From: Paraburkholderia saeva
Lineage (GTDB): Bacteria; Pseudomonadota; Gammaproteobacteria; Burkholderiales; Burkholderiaceae
Assembly: GCF_907164555.1 (NCBI RefSeq)
Contig: NZ_CAJQZC010000007.1
Coordinates: forward strand, 186,001-250,000
DNA: 64,000 nucleotides
Direction: 5' to 3'
Shown here: positions 17,418-26,082 of the stretch, one piece after another
Numbering within the stretch: position 1 is the first letter of the stretch
Layout: each line of letters begins with the position of its first letter
Position numbers and translations under genes: made by a program
Notes under the pieces: model-generated
Databases searched by the model: none
The model's input: the letters and a program-made list of their open reading frames with translations, nothing else
What the model was told of the DNA's origin: nothing

Positions 17418-17452
17418 CGCCGGCGGCTTGTGTGCGCCGGCGTTTCTGTTTC
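17418..17452 (+). terminator. Intrinsic terminator of the fimbrial operon
   Basis: Two copies of the self-complementary CGCCGGCG (17418-17425 and 17435-17442) form an 8-bp stem with a 9-base loop, followed by TTTCTGTTT. Confidence 0.8.
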
Positions 17453-17644
17453 ATCTAAACCCGCGATGCCGTTTCCGGATGCGCTTAACAGGGCAACCGG
17501 AGTCGTGCGTCGGATCAACCTCTACATCATGAAAGAAATCCGCCTGATGCAAGTCATGCTCCCCATCGTGGATATCCGTTGCCGCTTCAACCGCGTGCGG
17601 CGTGATCCGCTCTCCACAACGCCTCCAGATCCCGCGAGCACGCC

Positions 17645-18460
17645 ATGAAAACAAAGACGGGGGCACTCCTGATCCATGGCCTCGGCGGCACTGAGTACGA
17701 TCTGGGCGGTCTGAGAAAGACGCTCGGCAAAGCCGGCATCGACGCCCACGCGATCCTGCTGCCAGGCCACGGCGAAACACCGGAGCGTCTTGCAACGATC
17801 CGCGCCGAAGACTGGGTGGGCGCGGCGCTCGCACGCTACGAAGAACTCGCCGCGCAGTACGACGAGTTTCACATCATCGGCATGTGCATGGGCGCACTGG
17901 TGAGCATCGCGCTATGCGACGCCGTCGCGCATACCAAAGGCCGGCTGGTTTTACTGTCGCCGCCCGTTCATATCGATGGATGGAAGGTGCCCTGGTATGG
18001 GGCGATACGCCATCTGTTCTATCGCATTCCCGGGCTCGCGCGCCGGATGAAGGTGCGCGAAGCCGAGCCGTTCGGCATCAAGAATCCGCTGATGCGTGGA
18101 ATCGTGCGCTCGCGAATGGAGCGCGGCCATAACCTTCACTATCGATGGGTGCCGCTCGCGTCGGTGAGACAGGTCGACCGGCTGCGCCGACGGGTCAAGC
18201 GTTGCGCCGGACGGATCACGTGTCCGACGGTCATCGCCCACGCGCGCGCGGATGAACTCACGAGCCTGCGGTCGGCGACGTTCCTCGAAAGCAGGATCGC
18301 CGACGCGCGCACCGTCGTGCTGGAAAACAGCTATCACATGATCTGTATCGACAACGACAGTCATCTCGTCGAGCAGACGGTGCTGAAGTTCCTCGGTCTG
18401 CCGGCGCAGGCGCCGAGCCGCTTTTCACGCAGGCTGCAGGAGCGCGCCCGAGCGGCGTGA
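17645..18460 (+). CDS. Alpha/beta hydrolase with a Cys nucleophile
   Basis: Cytoplasmic carboxylesterase/serine-aminopeptidase-like fold of 271 residues. The oxyanion segment HGLGG is at 11-15. The nucleophile elbow is GMCMG at 79-83, placing Cys81 where Ser is usual. Asp203 (ARADE) and His231 (NSYHM) complete a plausible triad. The short cap after the elbow contains PWYGAIRHLFYRIPG. Cys at this position is known in PHA synthases and dienelactone hydrolases, but the rest of the sequence resembles lipase/esterase members. The substrate is unknown. It converges with fliR and is not part of the fimbrial operon, which ends at 17452. Confidence 0.8.
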   Translation: MKTKTGALLIHGLGGTEYDLGGLRKTLGKAGIDAHAILLPGHGETPERLATIRAEDWVGAALARYEELAAQYDEFHIIGMCMGALVSIALCDAVAHTKGRLVLLSPPVHIDGWKVPWYGAIRHLFYRIPGLARRMKVREAEPFGIKNPLMRGIVRSRMERGHNLHYRWVPLASVRQVDRLRRRVKRCAGRITCPTVIAHARADELTSLRSATFLESRIADARTVVLENSYHMICIDNDSHLVEQTVLKFLGLPAQAPSRFSRRLQERARAA

Positions 18461-18512
18461 TGCCGGAACGCACGCGCGGGCGCGGCGTAAGCGAGTCGGC
18501 GCTTCACGCCGC

Positions 18513-18540
18513 AAAAAAAAGTTGCGTGCGCAACGCACGC
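18513..18540 (-). terminator. Intrinsic terminator of the fliLMNOPQR operon
   Basis: On the minus strand GCGTGCG and CGCACGC (18540-18524, TTG loop) are followed by AAC and eight T. It lies just beyond the fliR stop. Confidence 0.85.
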
Positions 18541-18545
18541 GCACG

Positions 18546-19328
18546 CTATCTGAACTCCGCCGCCACGCGTCCCATCTCCTCGATGCCGCTGTCGAAGAGT
18601 CGCGAGAAATACGGAATCATGTTCGGCAGCATCAGCTGCACGAGGAGCAGGCCGACCAGCATCGTCAGCGGCAGGCCGACCTGGAACACGCCGATCTGCG
18701 GTGCTGCGCGGTTGAGAATGCCAAGCGCCAGGTTCGCGATCAGGAGCGCCGTCACAACTGGCATCGCCAGCAGCAATCCCGAAGTCAGCACCGTCGAACC
18801 ATATCCCGCCAGCGCGCGCCAGCCGTTCGCCCCCAGAATGTTCGCCGAAACCGGAATCGACTGGAACGTCGCGATGAGGGCGCTCACCATCTGCAGGTGG
18901 CCGTCGAACGCGAGGAACGTCAGCATCGCGATCGTCCACATAAAGCGCGAGAGCACCGCGCTCGAGCCGCTTGCGTGCACGTCGAAGAACGTCGCGAAGC
19001 CAAGACCCATGCTAAGCCCGATGATGTCGCCGGTCGCCTCGACCGCCGCGAACACGATCTGCATCACGAAGCCGAGTGCAATCCCGATCAGGAACTGGTT
19101 GACGATGATCCACACGCCTTCGGCGGAAAACACGGTAGCCTGCGGCAGCGCGCCGAGCGTCGGCGCAATGATGAGCGTGACAAACGCGGCAAGTCCCACT
19201 TTCACCCGTACAGGTACCGACGTGTCGCCCAATGCGGGCGCAGCCGCCACGAGCGCGAGAATCCGCACGAAGGGCCACAGGAACGCAGTAAGCCATGTGT
19301 TCAGCTGCGCGTAGGTGACGGAGAACAT
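18546..19328 (-). CDS. fliR: Flagellar export gate protein FliR
   Basis: Integral membrane component of the FliPQR export gate. 260 residues with about six hydrophobic segments (WLTAFLWPFVRILALVAAAPAL; FLIGIALGFVMQIVFAAVEAT; LTMLVGLLLVQLMLPNMIPYF). The FLIGIALGFVMQ and GLGFATFFD regions are family hallmarks. The length is normal. It is the last gene of fliL-M-N-O-P-Q-R, 25 bases after fliQ, and is followed by a terminator. Confidence 0.96.
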   Translation of the reverse strand: MFSVTYAQLNTWLTAFLWPFVRILALVAAAPALGDTSVPVRVKVGLAAFVTLIIAPTLGALPQATVFSAEGVWIIVNQFLIGIALGFVMQIVFAAVEATGDIIGLSMGLGFATFFDVHASGSSAVLSRFMWTIAMLTFLAFDGHLQMVSALIATFQSIPVSANILGANGWRALAGYGSTVLTSGLLLAMPVVTALLIANLALGILNRAAPQIGVFQVGLPLTMLVGLLLVQLMLPNMIPYFSRLFDSGIEEMGRVAAEFR

Positions 19329-19353
19329 GACGGGACGTGCAGCAGGAATGCGA

Positions 19354-19623
19354 TCAGCTGGCGAGCGACGGAACGCTCGTGAGCATGTGGCGCATGTAGT
19401 CGAGCATCGTCGTGAGCATCCACGGTCCAGCGATGACGAGCGTGATGAGAATCGCGATCAGCTTCGGAATGAACGACAGCGTGGTTTCGTTGATCTGCGT
19501 CGCGGCCTGAAACAGGCTCACAAGCAGACCGACGACGAGCGCTACCATCAGCAGCGGCGCGGCCAGGATCATCGAAACGTACATCGCCTGGTGCGCGAGA
19601 GTGGTGACGGTTTCTGGCGTCAT
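19354..19623 (-). CDS. fliQ: Flagellar export gate protein FliQ
   Basis: 89-residue inner-membrane protein with two transmembrane helices (about 15-40 and 54-75) and the short cytoplasmic loop QAATQINETTLSFIPK that is diagnostic for FliQ/SctS. It lies between fliP and fliR with short spacers. It assembles around the FliP ring of the export gate. Confidence 0.97.
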   Translation of the reverse strand: MTPETVTTLAHQAMYVSMILAAPLLMVALVVGLLVSLFQAATQINETTLSFIPKLIAILITLVIAGPWMLTTMLDYMRHMLTSVPSLAS

Positions 19624-19648
19624 GGCCGGTCTCCTTCGTGTGCGCCGT

Positions 19649-20470
19649 TCAGACGAAGCTCTGCGCGAGCGAGCCGAGCAGCAACTGCCAGCCGTCCACG
19701 AGCACGAACAGCATCAGCTTGAACGGCAGCGAGATTGTCGCGGGCGAGATCATCATCATCCCCATCGACATCAGCACGCTCGCCACCACCATATCGATGA
19801 TGAGAAACGGAATGAAGATCGTGAAGCCGATCTGGAACCCGGTTTTCAGCTCGCTCGTGATGAACGACGGCACCAGCAGCGACAGCGGCACGTCTTCCGG
19901 GCCTTGCATCGGAGCCGCATGCGAAATGCGGGCGAAAAGCGCGAGATCGCCTTCGCGGGTCTGGCGCAGCATGAACGTCTTGAACGGCAAAACGCCGCGC
20001 GAGACGGCCTGATCCATCTGCATCGTGCCGTCGGAGAACGGCTTGTAGCCGTCGGTGTACGCCTTGTCCAGCACCGGCGACATGATGAAGAGCGTAAGGA
20101 ACAGCGCGAGGCCGACCAGCACCTGGTTGGGCGGCGTCGAGTTCGTGCCGAGCGCCTGGCGCAGCAGCGAAAGCACGATGATGATGCGCGTGAAGCTCGT
20201 CATCATCAGCACCATCGCCGGCAGGAACGACAGCATCGTGAGCAGCAGCATCGTCTGCACGCTCAGCGAGTACGTCGTGCCGCCGTTCGGACCGGGGCTC
20301 GTGTTGAAGGCGGGCAGGCCCGCCGTCTGCGCGAACGAAAGCGCCGGCAGCGTCAGCAGCAGCGCCGGCAGTGCGAGCGCGGCGGCGCGCTTCAGCACGG
20401 TGCGGGTCTTCGTCGGGGCGTGGCGGATCGGCGCGCAGACGTCCTGCGCCTCAGAATGATTGAACTGCAT
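19649..20470 (-). CDS. fliP: Flagellar export gate protein FliP
   Basis: Core pore protein of the flagellar type III gate, 273 residues. A cleavable signal peptide (about residues 28-47, ending SFA) precedes the mature protein, as in many FliP proteins. The motifs MLSFLPAMVLMMTSFTRIIIVLSLLRQALGT and FLIIDMVVASVLMSMGMMM are canonical. It starts directly after the fliO stop. The N-terminus before the signal sequence is about 25 residues longer than in enteric FliP, and the true start could be later. Confidence 0.96.
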   Translation of the reverse strand: MQFNHSEAQDVCAPIRHAPTKTRTVLKRAAALALPALLLTLPALSFAQTAGLPAFNTSPGPNGGTTYSLSVQTMLLLTMLSFLPAMVLMMTSFTRIIIVLSLLRQALGTNSTPPNQVLVGLALFLTLFIMSPVLDKAYTDGYKPFSDGTMQMDQAVSRGVLPFKTFMLRQTREGDLALFARISHAAPMQGPEDVPLSLLVPSFITSELKTGFQIGFTIFIPFLIIDMVVASVLMSMGMMMISPATISLPFKLMLFVLVDGWQLLLGSLAQSFV

Positions 20471-21076
20471 TTACTGTTCTCCGCTGACGCTTCGCTGGAA
20501 ACGTTTGCCTGCTTCCTGTTTCAGCGCGTCGCGAAAGCGTTGTCCGAAGGAGCCGGGGAGGGCGCCGGGCGCAGCGGGTGCACCCGGTGTTGTGAATCCG
20601 GCTTCGGCTGATCCGGCCGGCATGGTGTGCAGCAGCCGGACGTTACCCGGCGCCGTGCCAAGCACGAGCCACGTGTCCCCGATTTCGACGACCGCGACAC
20701 GCTCCTTGCCGCCGAGCGATGCGCCGCCGATCGTCTTCACGAGGCCGCCGCGTTGCGACGGTTGCAGGCCGAGGCGTCGCGCGAGCCACGCACAGCCGAA
20801 CACCAGGCCGATCACGACAGCGAGGCCGACAACCGTCTGAAGCACGGCACCGACGCCCAGCGACGGAACCGCTGAACCCGCTCCCACGCTCGATGCGATT
20901 TTCGCCGCGTTGTTGACCGCGTTCATGTCGGCGGCGCGAGCCTGCGATGCGTGAAGCGCCGCGCCGGACATCAGCACCACCGAAGCACACGATGTCATGA
21001 GCGCGGCGAACCGGGTGCGTGCAGCGAGCGGCAGGCCGCCCGTTGCGATCGCGGCCCGGCGGGTGAGGCGTTTCAT
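20471..21076 (-). CDS. fliO: Flagellar assembly protein FliO
   Basis: Membrane protein that stabilises FliP during gate assembly. 201 residues with an N-terminal hydrophobic leader (to about residue 49, ARA), one strong transmembrane helix (LQTVVGLAVVIGLVFGCAWLARRL, about 79-102) and the conserved cytoplasmic segment GGKERVAVVEIGDTWLVLGTAPG. The C-terminal tail is Pro/Gly/Ala-rich. Its ATG overlaps the fliN stop by 4 bases, so the two are translationally coupled. Confidence 0.93.
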   Translation of the reverse strand: MKRLTRRAAIATGGLPLAARTRFAALMTSCASVVLMSGAALHASQARAADMNAVNNAAKIASSVGAGSAVPSLGVGAVLQTVVGLAVVIGLVFGCAWLARRLGLQPSQRGGLVKTIGGASLGGKERVAVVEIGDTWLVLGTAPGNVRLLHTMPAGSAEAGFTTPGAPAAPGALPGSFGQRFRDALKQEAGKRFQRSVSGEQ

Positions 21077-21549
21077 CGGTTGAGCTTCCGGATACGCTCG
21101 GACGGCGTGATGATGTCCGTGAGACGGATACCGAACTTGTCGTTCACGACGACCACTTCGCCCTGTGCGATCAGGCAGCCGTTGACGAGCACGTCCATCG
21201 GTTCGCCGGCGAGGCCGTCGAGTTCCACGACCGAGCCCTGTGCGAGTTGCAGCAGGTTGCGGATCGCGATTTTCGTGCGGCCGAGTTCGACAGTCATCTG
21301 GACGGGAATGTCCAGGATCATGTCGATATCGTTACGCGTTGTCGTCGGTTCTACTTTCGACAGCGGCTGGAACACGCCCGCGGCGGCCGGTGCCGGTTCC
21401 GGGTTGTTGTTCTGCTCGGCGAGCGCGCTTGCCCAGTCGTCCATTGCAATGTCGTCTTCTTCGGTTGCGATTGCGGCTGCAGCTGCTGCGGCCAGTTCCG
21501 GGTCGCCGGCGGGCAGGTCGTTCTCCGGCGTGGGGTTCAGCTCACTCAT
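21073..21549 (-). CDS. fliN: Flagellar motor switch protein FliN
   Basis: C-ring component. The conserved SpoA domain occupies about residues 80-158, with DIPVQMTVELGRTKIAIRNLL and VVVNDKFGIRLTDII. The N-terminal half is Ala/Glu/Asp-rich and presumably flexible. The ATG at 21549 has an AAGGAAGG ribosome site; a GTG two codons earlier is possible but worse spaced. It overlaps the fliM stop by 8 bases. Confidence 0.96.
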   Translation of the reverse strand: MSELNPTPENDLPAGDPELAAAAAAAIATEEDDIAMDDWASALAEQNNNPEPAPAAAGVFQPLSKVEPTTTRNDIDMILDIPVQMTVELGRTKIAIRNLLQLAQGSVVELDGLAGEPMDVLVNGCLIAQGEVVVVNDKFGIRLTDIITPSERIRKLNR

Positions 21550-22540
21550 ATCCACCTTCCTTCATCGTGTCGGCTGCGCTGATCATTTTCTGGACCCGCA
21601 ACGCGTACTGACCATTGAAAATTCCGTAGCCGCATTCCATCACCGGCACGCCATCGACTTTCGCCGTGAGGGTTTCGGGGATGTTGACCGGCAGCACGTC
21701 GCCCTTGCGCAGGTTCAGGATCTGCTGGAACGTCACCGGGATGCTGGCGAGGTCTGCCGTCAGTTCCACTTCGGCGCTCTGCACCTGTTGCGAGAGCACG
21801 CGTACCCAGCGGCGGTCGATGTCCATCGCTTCGCCCTGGATCGGCGACGACAGCGTGTCGCGGATCGGTTCGATCATCGAGTACGGCATGCAGATGTGCA
21901 GCGTGCCGCCCGTCGAGCCGAACTCGATCGAGAACTGCGTGACGATGACGATTTCGTTCGGCGTTGCGACGTTGGCGAACTGCGTGTGCATTTCTGAGCG
22001 CACGAATTCGAACTGCAGCGGACGCACGTTCTTCCACGAAGCCGTGTAGTGCTCGAACACGAGGTTCAGCAGCTTGCCGATGATGCGCTGTTCGGTGGCG
22101 GTGAAATCGCGGCCTTCGACGCGCGTGTGGAAGCGGCCATCGCCGCCGAACAGGTTATCGACGACGAAGAACACCAGGTTCGGATCGAACACGAACAGCG
22201 ACGTGCCGCGCAGCGGCTTCACGTGGACGAGGTTCAGGTTCGTCGGGATCGGCAGATTGCGGGTGAATTCGCTGTACTTCTGCACCTTCACCGGACCGAC
22301 GGAGATTTCCGCCGTGCGACGCATGAAGTTGAAAATGCCGATACGCAGGAGGCGCGCGAAGCGGTCATTGATGATTTCGAGGCCGGGCATCCGGCCGCGA
22401 ACGATACGTTCCTGCGTGGCGATGTTGTACGGGCGTACGCCGGTACGATCCGCGGAATCGGATTCCGAGTCGGATTCGCCGGTGACGCCCTTGAGGAGGG
22501 CATCGACCTCCTCCTGGGACATGAACTCTTCGTGGCCCAT
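21542..22540 (-). CDS. fliM: Flagellar motor switch protein FliM
   Basis: C-ring protein that binds CheY-P and FliN. The N-terminal CheY-binding segment is FMSQEEVDALLKGV. The middle CheC-like domain contains GRMPGLEIINDRFARLLRI, and the C-terminal SpoA domain KVDGVPVMECGYGIFNGQYALRV. At 332 residues it has the normal length. It follows fliL by 54 bases. Confidence 0.97.
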   Translation of the reverse strand: MGHEEFMSQEEVDALLKGVTGESDSESDSADRTGVRPYNIATQERIVRGRMPGLEIINDRFARLLRIGIFNFMRRTAEISVGPVKVQKYSEFTRNLPIPTNLNLVHVKPLRGTSLFVFDPNLVFFVVDNLFGGDGRFHTRVEGRDFTATEQRIIGKLLNLVFEHYTASWKNVRPLQFEFVRSEMHTQFANVATPNEIVIVTQFSIEFGSTGGTLHICMPYSMIEPIRDTLSSPIQGEAMDIDRRWVRVLSQQVQSAEVELTADLASIPVTFQQILNLRKGDVLPVNIPETLTAKVDGVPVMECGYGIFNGQYALRVQKMISAADTMKEGGYE

Positions 22541-22594
22541 CCTGTTCCTCGTGCGTCCCGTGACGGTTATTGTTGGCAGTGACGCGGCACTGCG

Positions 22595-23095
22595 TTACTG
22601 CACGACGAATTCGGTGAACAGCACGCCGGCGACGTGAGCCGGCTGGCCGCCGGTTTCAGTCGGCTGTTCGATCAGCGCTTCGAGTTCTTTTGCGAGCGCG
22701 TGTTTTCCGTCGAGGGTTTGCAGTTCTTCCGGGTGCTTGTTCGACAGCGCGAGCAGGACGCGGCTGCGAATTTCCGGCATGTGTTCGTTGAGCTGGTCAT
22801 GGGTGGCCTGGTCTGCGAGCTTGAGCGTGAGACCGATGCGCAGGAAGTGTTGCTGGCCGTCATCCGACTGCAGGTTGACCGTGAGCGGTTCGAGCGGGAA
22901 GAACACCGGAGCGGGCGCCGGGGCCGGGGCGGCCGGCGATGCGGTGGCCGGAGCGCGCTTCGACATGAAGAACCAGGTGCCCGTACCGGCGGCGCCTGCG
23001 GCGACCAGTACGATCAGCAGGATCATGAGGATGCGCTTCATCGGTCCGGGAGCGGACGGCGCGATTGCTTGCTGGTTTGCGGTCGTGGTTGCCAT
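22595..23095 (-). CDS. fliL: Flagellar basal-body protein FliL
   Basis: Inner-membrane protein around the stator. 166 residues with one N-terminal transmembrane helix (RILMILLIVLVAAGAAGTGTWFF, about 21-43), an Ala/Pro linker (PAAPAPAPAPV) and a periplasmic domain with LEPLTVNLQSDDGQQHFLRIGLTLKL. It heads the fliL-R unit. A repeat element with terminator-like hairpins lies upstream, so it should have its own promoter within 23096-23256; I could not assign one with confidence. Confidence 0.95.
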   Translation of the reverse strand: MATTTANQQAIAPSAPGPMKRILMILLIVLVAAGAAGTGTWFFMSKRAPATASPAAPAPAPAPVFFPLEPLTVNLQSDDGQQHFLRIGLTLKLADQATHDQLNEHMPEIRSRVLLALSNKHPEELQTLDGKHALAKELEALIEQPTETGGQPAHVAGVLFTEFVVQ

Positions 23096-23197
23096 GGGGT
23101 TTCAGATAGCCTCAATGCTGTAGGTTGGATTTTCGGGTTTCTTCCAGGCTTGCGATGGGTCGAAAAGAAGGGGGAATCGGGGTTAGCTCGTGTATTT

Positions 23198-23214
23198 GCC
23201 CGTTCGGGCTTTTT
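23198..23214 (+). terminator. Small terminator-like hairpin upstream of fliL
   Basis: GCCCG-TT-CGGGC followed by five T on the plus strand. It points away from fliL, so it could end antisense transcripts; no plus-strand gene precedes it. Confidence 0.4.
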
Positions 23215-23256
23215 CTGGTTTTCTCTGTTTTTGTTTTTTTGTTGATCTGGAATTTG

Positions 23257-23985
23257 TTGGCCTTTCCTTGTTTTGCTTTTGGTCTATTAGCGTCGCCCCT
23301 GTGCGGGGCGGCACCTACTTTTCTTTGTCCCCCAAGGGGACTTCCTTCGGGGCGTCTTGCCAAAGAAAAGTAGGCAAAAGAAAGGCGCCTCGATAACTCA
23401 CCCCTTCCAGGTGTGTCGCCACCGGGGAATGGCAACCCGTGAGATGTCGCCCTCACAGCCCACACAACAATGGTCCGCGCACGAGACCGTCCTTCGCACA
23501 GCACCGTCAGTGACAAGGCACTCATTCACCCGGCTCCGCTGCGCGTCGCCGACCGGCAAACCGGTGCGCGGATGCCGGCATGCCAAACCGCGAGAGGTGC
23601 GGTTTATGATCCGACCGCGACGCACGAAGTGCGGAGTGGGGTGGATGAGCGCCTTGTCACTGACGGTGCTGTGCGAGGGACGGTCTCGTGCGCGGACCAG
23701 ACGAGTTTCTGTGCGGTGACGACACCTCATGGGTTGCCATTCCCCGAAAGCGACACACCGGGAAGAGACAAGTTTTCGAAGCGCCTTTCTTTTGCTTACT
23801 TTTCTTTGGCAAGACAAAGAAAAGTAAGTGCCGCCCCGCACAGGGGCAACGCCACAAGACCGACACGAATACAAGGAAAGGCCAAAGCAAAGAAACCGCC
23901 TCGGCACGAAGAAACCGAAATGCCGCCCCGCACAAGGGGCAACACCAATAGACCGACACGAATACAAGGAAAAGCCAAAAAGCCA
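23257..23985. repeat. Inverted-arm repeat element, copy 1 (between fliK and fliL)
   Basis: The left arm (about 23257-23460) and right arm (about 23700-23985) are imperfect inverted repeats containing GCCCC/GGGGC hairpins and the palindromic pair ACTTTTCTTTG/CAAAGAAAAGT. Inner arms (about 23470-23530 and 23640-23698) are also inverted copies. The right arm contains a 92-bp unit repeated in tandem (starts at 23829 and 23921). The left arm alone carries CCCCCAAGGGGACTTCC between its AAAGAAAAGT halves. It abuts the fliK stop. Open frames in it look like spurious readings of the repeat. A related element is at 63083-63883. Confidence 0.8.
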
Positions 23986-23993
23986 GAAAAAAA

Positions 23994-25580
23994 TCAGACA
24001 AACGTATCCACAATCCCAACACTGCGCCGAACAGGCAACGAAGCAGAAGCAACAACATCATCCTCACTGCCGGAGGCAAAAGAAGAACCACTACGCCCAC
24101 CAGAAGAACCAGACCCAGAACCTGAACCAGGCTGCTGCTGCCCCCCAGCCTGGCGGGCAAACCCATCACTCACACTTGCACTGCCAAGCCCGATCCCCCC
24201 TTGCTCCATCGCTTCGCGCAATTTGGGAAGCGCGGCCTCCACTGCTTCCCGAACCTGCTGGTGCTGTGAAACAAACAACGCATGTGCATGGTTATCGGCA
24301 ACCTGCAACACGACCTGAAGCGGTCCCAGATCCTTCGGGTTGAGCGTGAGCTCCGCCGTCTGCTGGTGTGCATTCGACAGAAACACCACCTTCTGCCCCA
24401 ACGCCTCTTCCCAGTCAGGCGTGCCAACCGGCGGCGCCAGTGCCGCGCCCGCCGCCGCCACAGCAGTCGGATTCGTTGTCTGCACCGAAGCGCTCGAAGC
24501 CGCCGCCGTCGCAGCCTGCGTCGCTTCAAGGCTCGCGCTCGCCGCGTCAGCCGTGCTCTTCAGGGCAGCAAGGCTGTCCTGTGCGGTCCCCGCGCTTGCT
24601 GCCGCCATTGCGTCCGCCACCCCGCGTGCCACCGATACCTGCGGCGTGGCCGTCGCCACAGCATTCGCGACGGCCTCTTTCGCGCCTTCACCCTTCGTGC
24701 CCTTGCCGTCGGCAAACGATGCACCCGCCGCCAGACCCTTACCCATGCCATGGCCGCCGAGACCGGCATCCGTCGCAGAACCCACGCCAGCCGACGATGC
24801 GCCCGGTGCGCCCGCCGTCGTGGCCGCTCCCGGAACCGCGCCCTGACCACTGGCCAGCGCGGCAAACGCCGCCTGCAGTCCGTCCTGCACAGACTTGGGA
24901 TCGAGCGACGCAAGCTTCTTGCCGATCGTCGTCGCGCCCGTCGCGAGCGTGCTCGCAGCAGATGTCGTCGCAGCGACCGCGGCCGTGGCATCGACCGGAA
25001 GCACGTCGGCCGCTTTGGCCGCTGCCGTGTCCATCGCGACACTTGCCTGTGCCTGTGCCTGCGCGGCGGCCGCCGCAGCCGCAGCCGCAGCCGCGGCTGC
25101 AGCCGCCAGCGCTGCGGCCGTTGCCGGCGTGGTCGGCGCATCGGCGTTTTGTTGCGACTTCGTGTCCGTATCGGTGGTCTTGCCCGTGCCGTTGCCGGCC
25201 GTGGTCTGCTGGCCCGCGCCCGTCGAGGCGTCCGCCTTCGTCGCGCCGTCCGTGTCCTCTTTGCCGTCGGTCGCGCTCGCGCTGTTGGCCTTCGAAGTAG
25301 GCGTCGAAGCGTCATGCACGCTCGAAGTCGACGAAGACGAAGCCGTCGACGATGCCGAAGAGGACGCAGCCGTCGTCGAGCCAGACGATGACGAAGGTTG
25401 CGACGATTGCGACGACGACTTGCTGACCGGCGGCTTTGCCGCGCTGTTCTGCGAGTCGATGCTCTGCTGCAGCGTCTGCGAGAACGGCAGCGTGCTGCCG
25501 CCCGACGCGGAGGACGACCCGCCCGATGTCGCGCCGGTGGTCGCGCCAAGCAGCGAATTGAGGAGTGAGAGTGGCGTCAT
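23994..25580 (-). CDS. fliK: Flagellar hook-length control protein FliK
   Basis: Secreted ruler that sets hook length and triggers the export switch. 528 residues. The start MTPLSLLNSLLG at 25580 is preferred over a frame that extends through fliJ. Ser-rich (about 40-100) and Ala-rich segments, including a run of about 15 Ala near residue 180, form the variable ruler. The C-terminal Flg_hook domain (about 400-490: QQTAELTLNPKDLGPLQVVLQV) is conserved. The tail is Gly/Ser/Gln-rich. It ends fliF-G-H-I-J-K. Confidence 0.93.
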   Translation of the reverse strand: MTPLSLLNSLLGATTGATSGGSSSASGGSTLPFSQTLQQSIDSQNSAAKPPVSKSSSQSSQPSSSSGSTTAASSSASSTASSSSTSSVHDASTPTSKANSASATDGKEDTDGATKADASTGAGQQTTAGNGTGKTTDTDTKSQQNADAPTTPATAAALAAAAAAAAAAAAAAAQAQAQASVAMDTAAAKAADVLPVDATAAVAATTSAASTLATGATTIGKKLASLDPKSVQDGLQAAFAALASGQGAVPGAATTAGAPGASSAGVGSATDAGLGGHGMGKGLAAGASFADGKGTKGEGAKEAVANAVATATPQVSVARGVADAMAAASAGTAQDSLAALKSTADAASASLEATQAATAAASSASVQTTNPTAVAAAGAALAPPVGTPDWEEALGQKVVFLSNAHQQTAELTLNPKDLGPLQVVLQVADNHAHALFVSQHQQVREAVEAALPKLREAMEQGGIGLGSASVSDGFARQAGGQQQPGSGSGSGSSGGRSGSSFASGSEDDVVASASLPVRRSVGIVDTFV

Positions 25581-25621
25581 GCGTGATCCCGTATGTTCGT
25601 GTCGGTCAGGGCGTGGCGGCG

Positions 25622-26071
25622 TCAGGCGCCTTCCACGCGCATCCGGAGAATGCGTGCTGCGTGTTCGTCGGCGTCGCGTTGCTCGCGGCGCGCGGTCTTC
25701 GTTGCCTCGACGGCTTCGCCGCGCGCCTGCAGCACTTCGAACGAGCCGAGTTTCTGCTTCTGGCGCTGCCAGTCGGGTTTCGCGGCCTCGACACGCGCGG
25801 TCGCGGCGGCAAGCAGCCCGCGCTGCTGCTGGATCGCGGTGTCGAGTGTGTCGATGAACGCCTGAAAGTTGCGCATGTTGCCGGCAGGCATGCCCGATTG
25901 CGCCGTCGCCGTGAAACGACGGTGATATTCGTCGCGATACTGCACGAGCGAGTCGAGCTGCGCTTCGACGTCGTTGCGCTCGCGCTGCACGCGGCCAAGC
26001 CGTTGCGCGGCGGCGTCGACGTCGTCCTGCGCGAGACCAATCAGTGTCTTGATCGGAAAATGTTTCGACAT
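25622..26071 (-). CDS. fliJ: Flagellar export chaperone FliJ
   Basis: Small cytoplasmic coiled-coil protein, 149 residues, that links the FliI ATPase ring to the FlhA gate. It is almost entirely charged helix with heptads (DVDAAAQRLGRVQRERNDVEAQLDSL; RGLLAAATARVEAAKPDWQRQKQKL). It sits between fliI (11 bases upstream) and fliK (41 bases downstream), its normal place. Confidence 0.93.
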   Translation of the reverse strand: MSKHFPIKTLIGLAQDDVDAAAQRLGRVQRERNDVEAQLDSLVQYRDEYHRRFTATAQSGMPAGNMRNFQAFIDTLDTAIQQQRGLLAAATARVEAAKPDWQRQKQKLGSFEVLQARGEAVEATKTARREQRDADEHAARILRMRVEGA

Positions 26072-26082
26072 CGACGTTCTCC

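Noticed and set aside
23257..23985. CRISPR array or insertion sequence
   Set aside because: Repeats are inverted and long, not short regularly spaced direct repeats, and no transposase or terminal target duplication was found.
23470..24318. Frames of 170-280 codons inside the repeat element, such as those with MPPRTG or DRHEYKERPKQ
   Set aside because: They are readings of the inverted repeats in several frames, the same peptides recur from both copies, and they run into fliK antisense.
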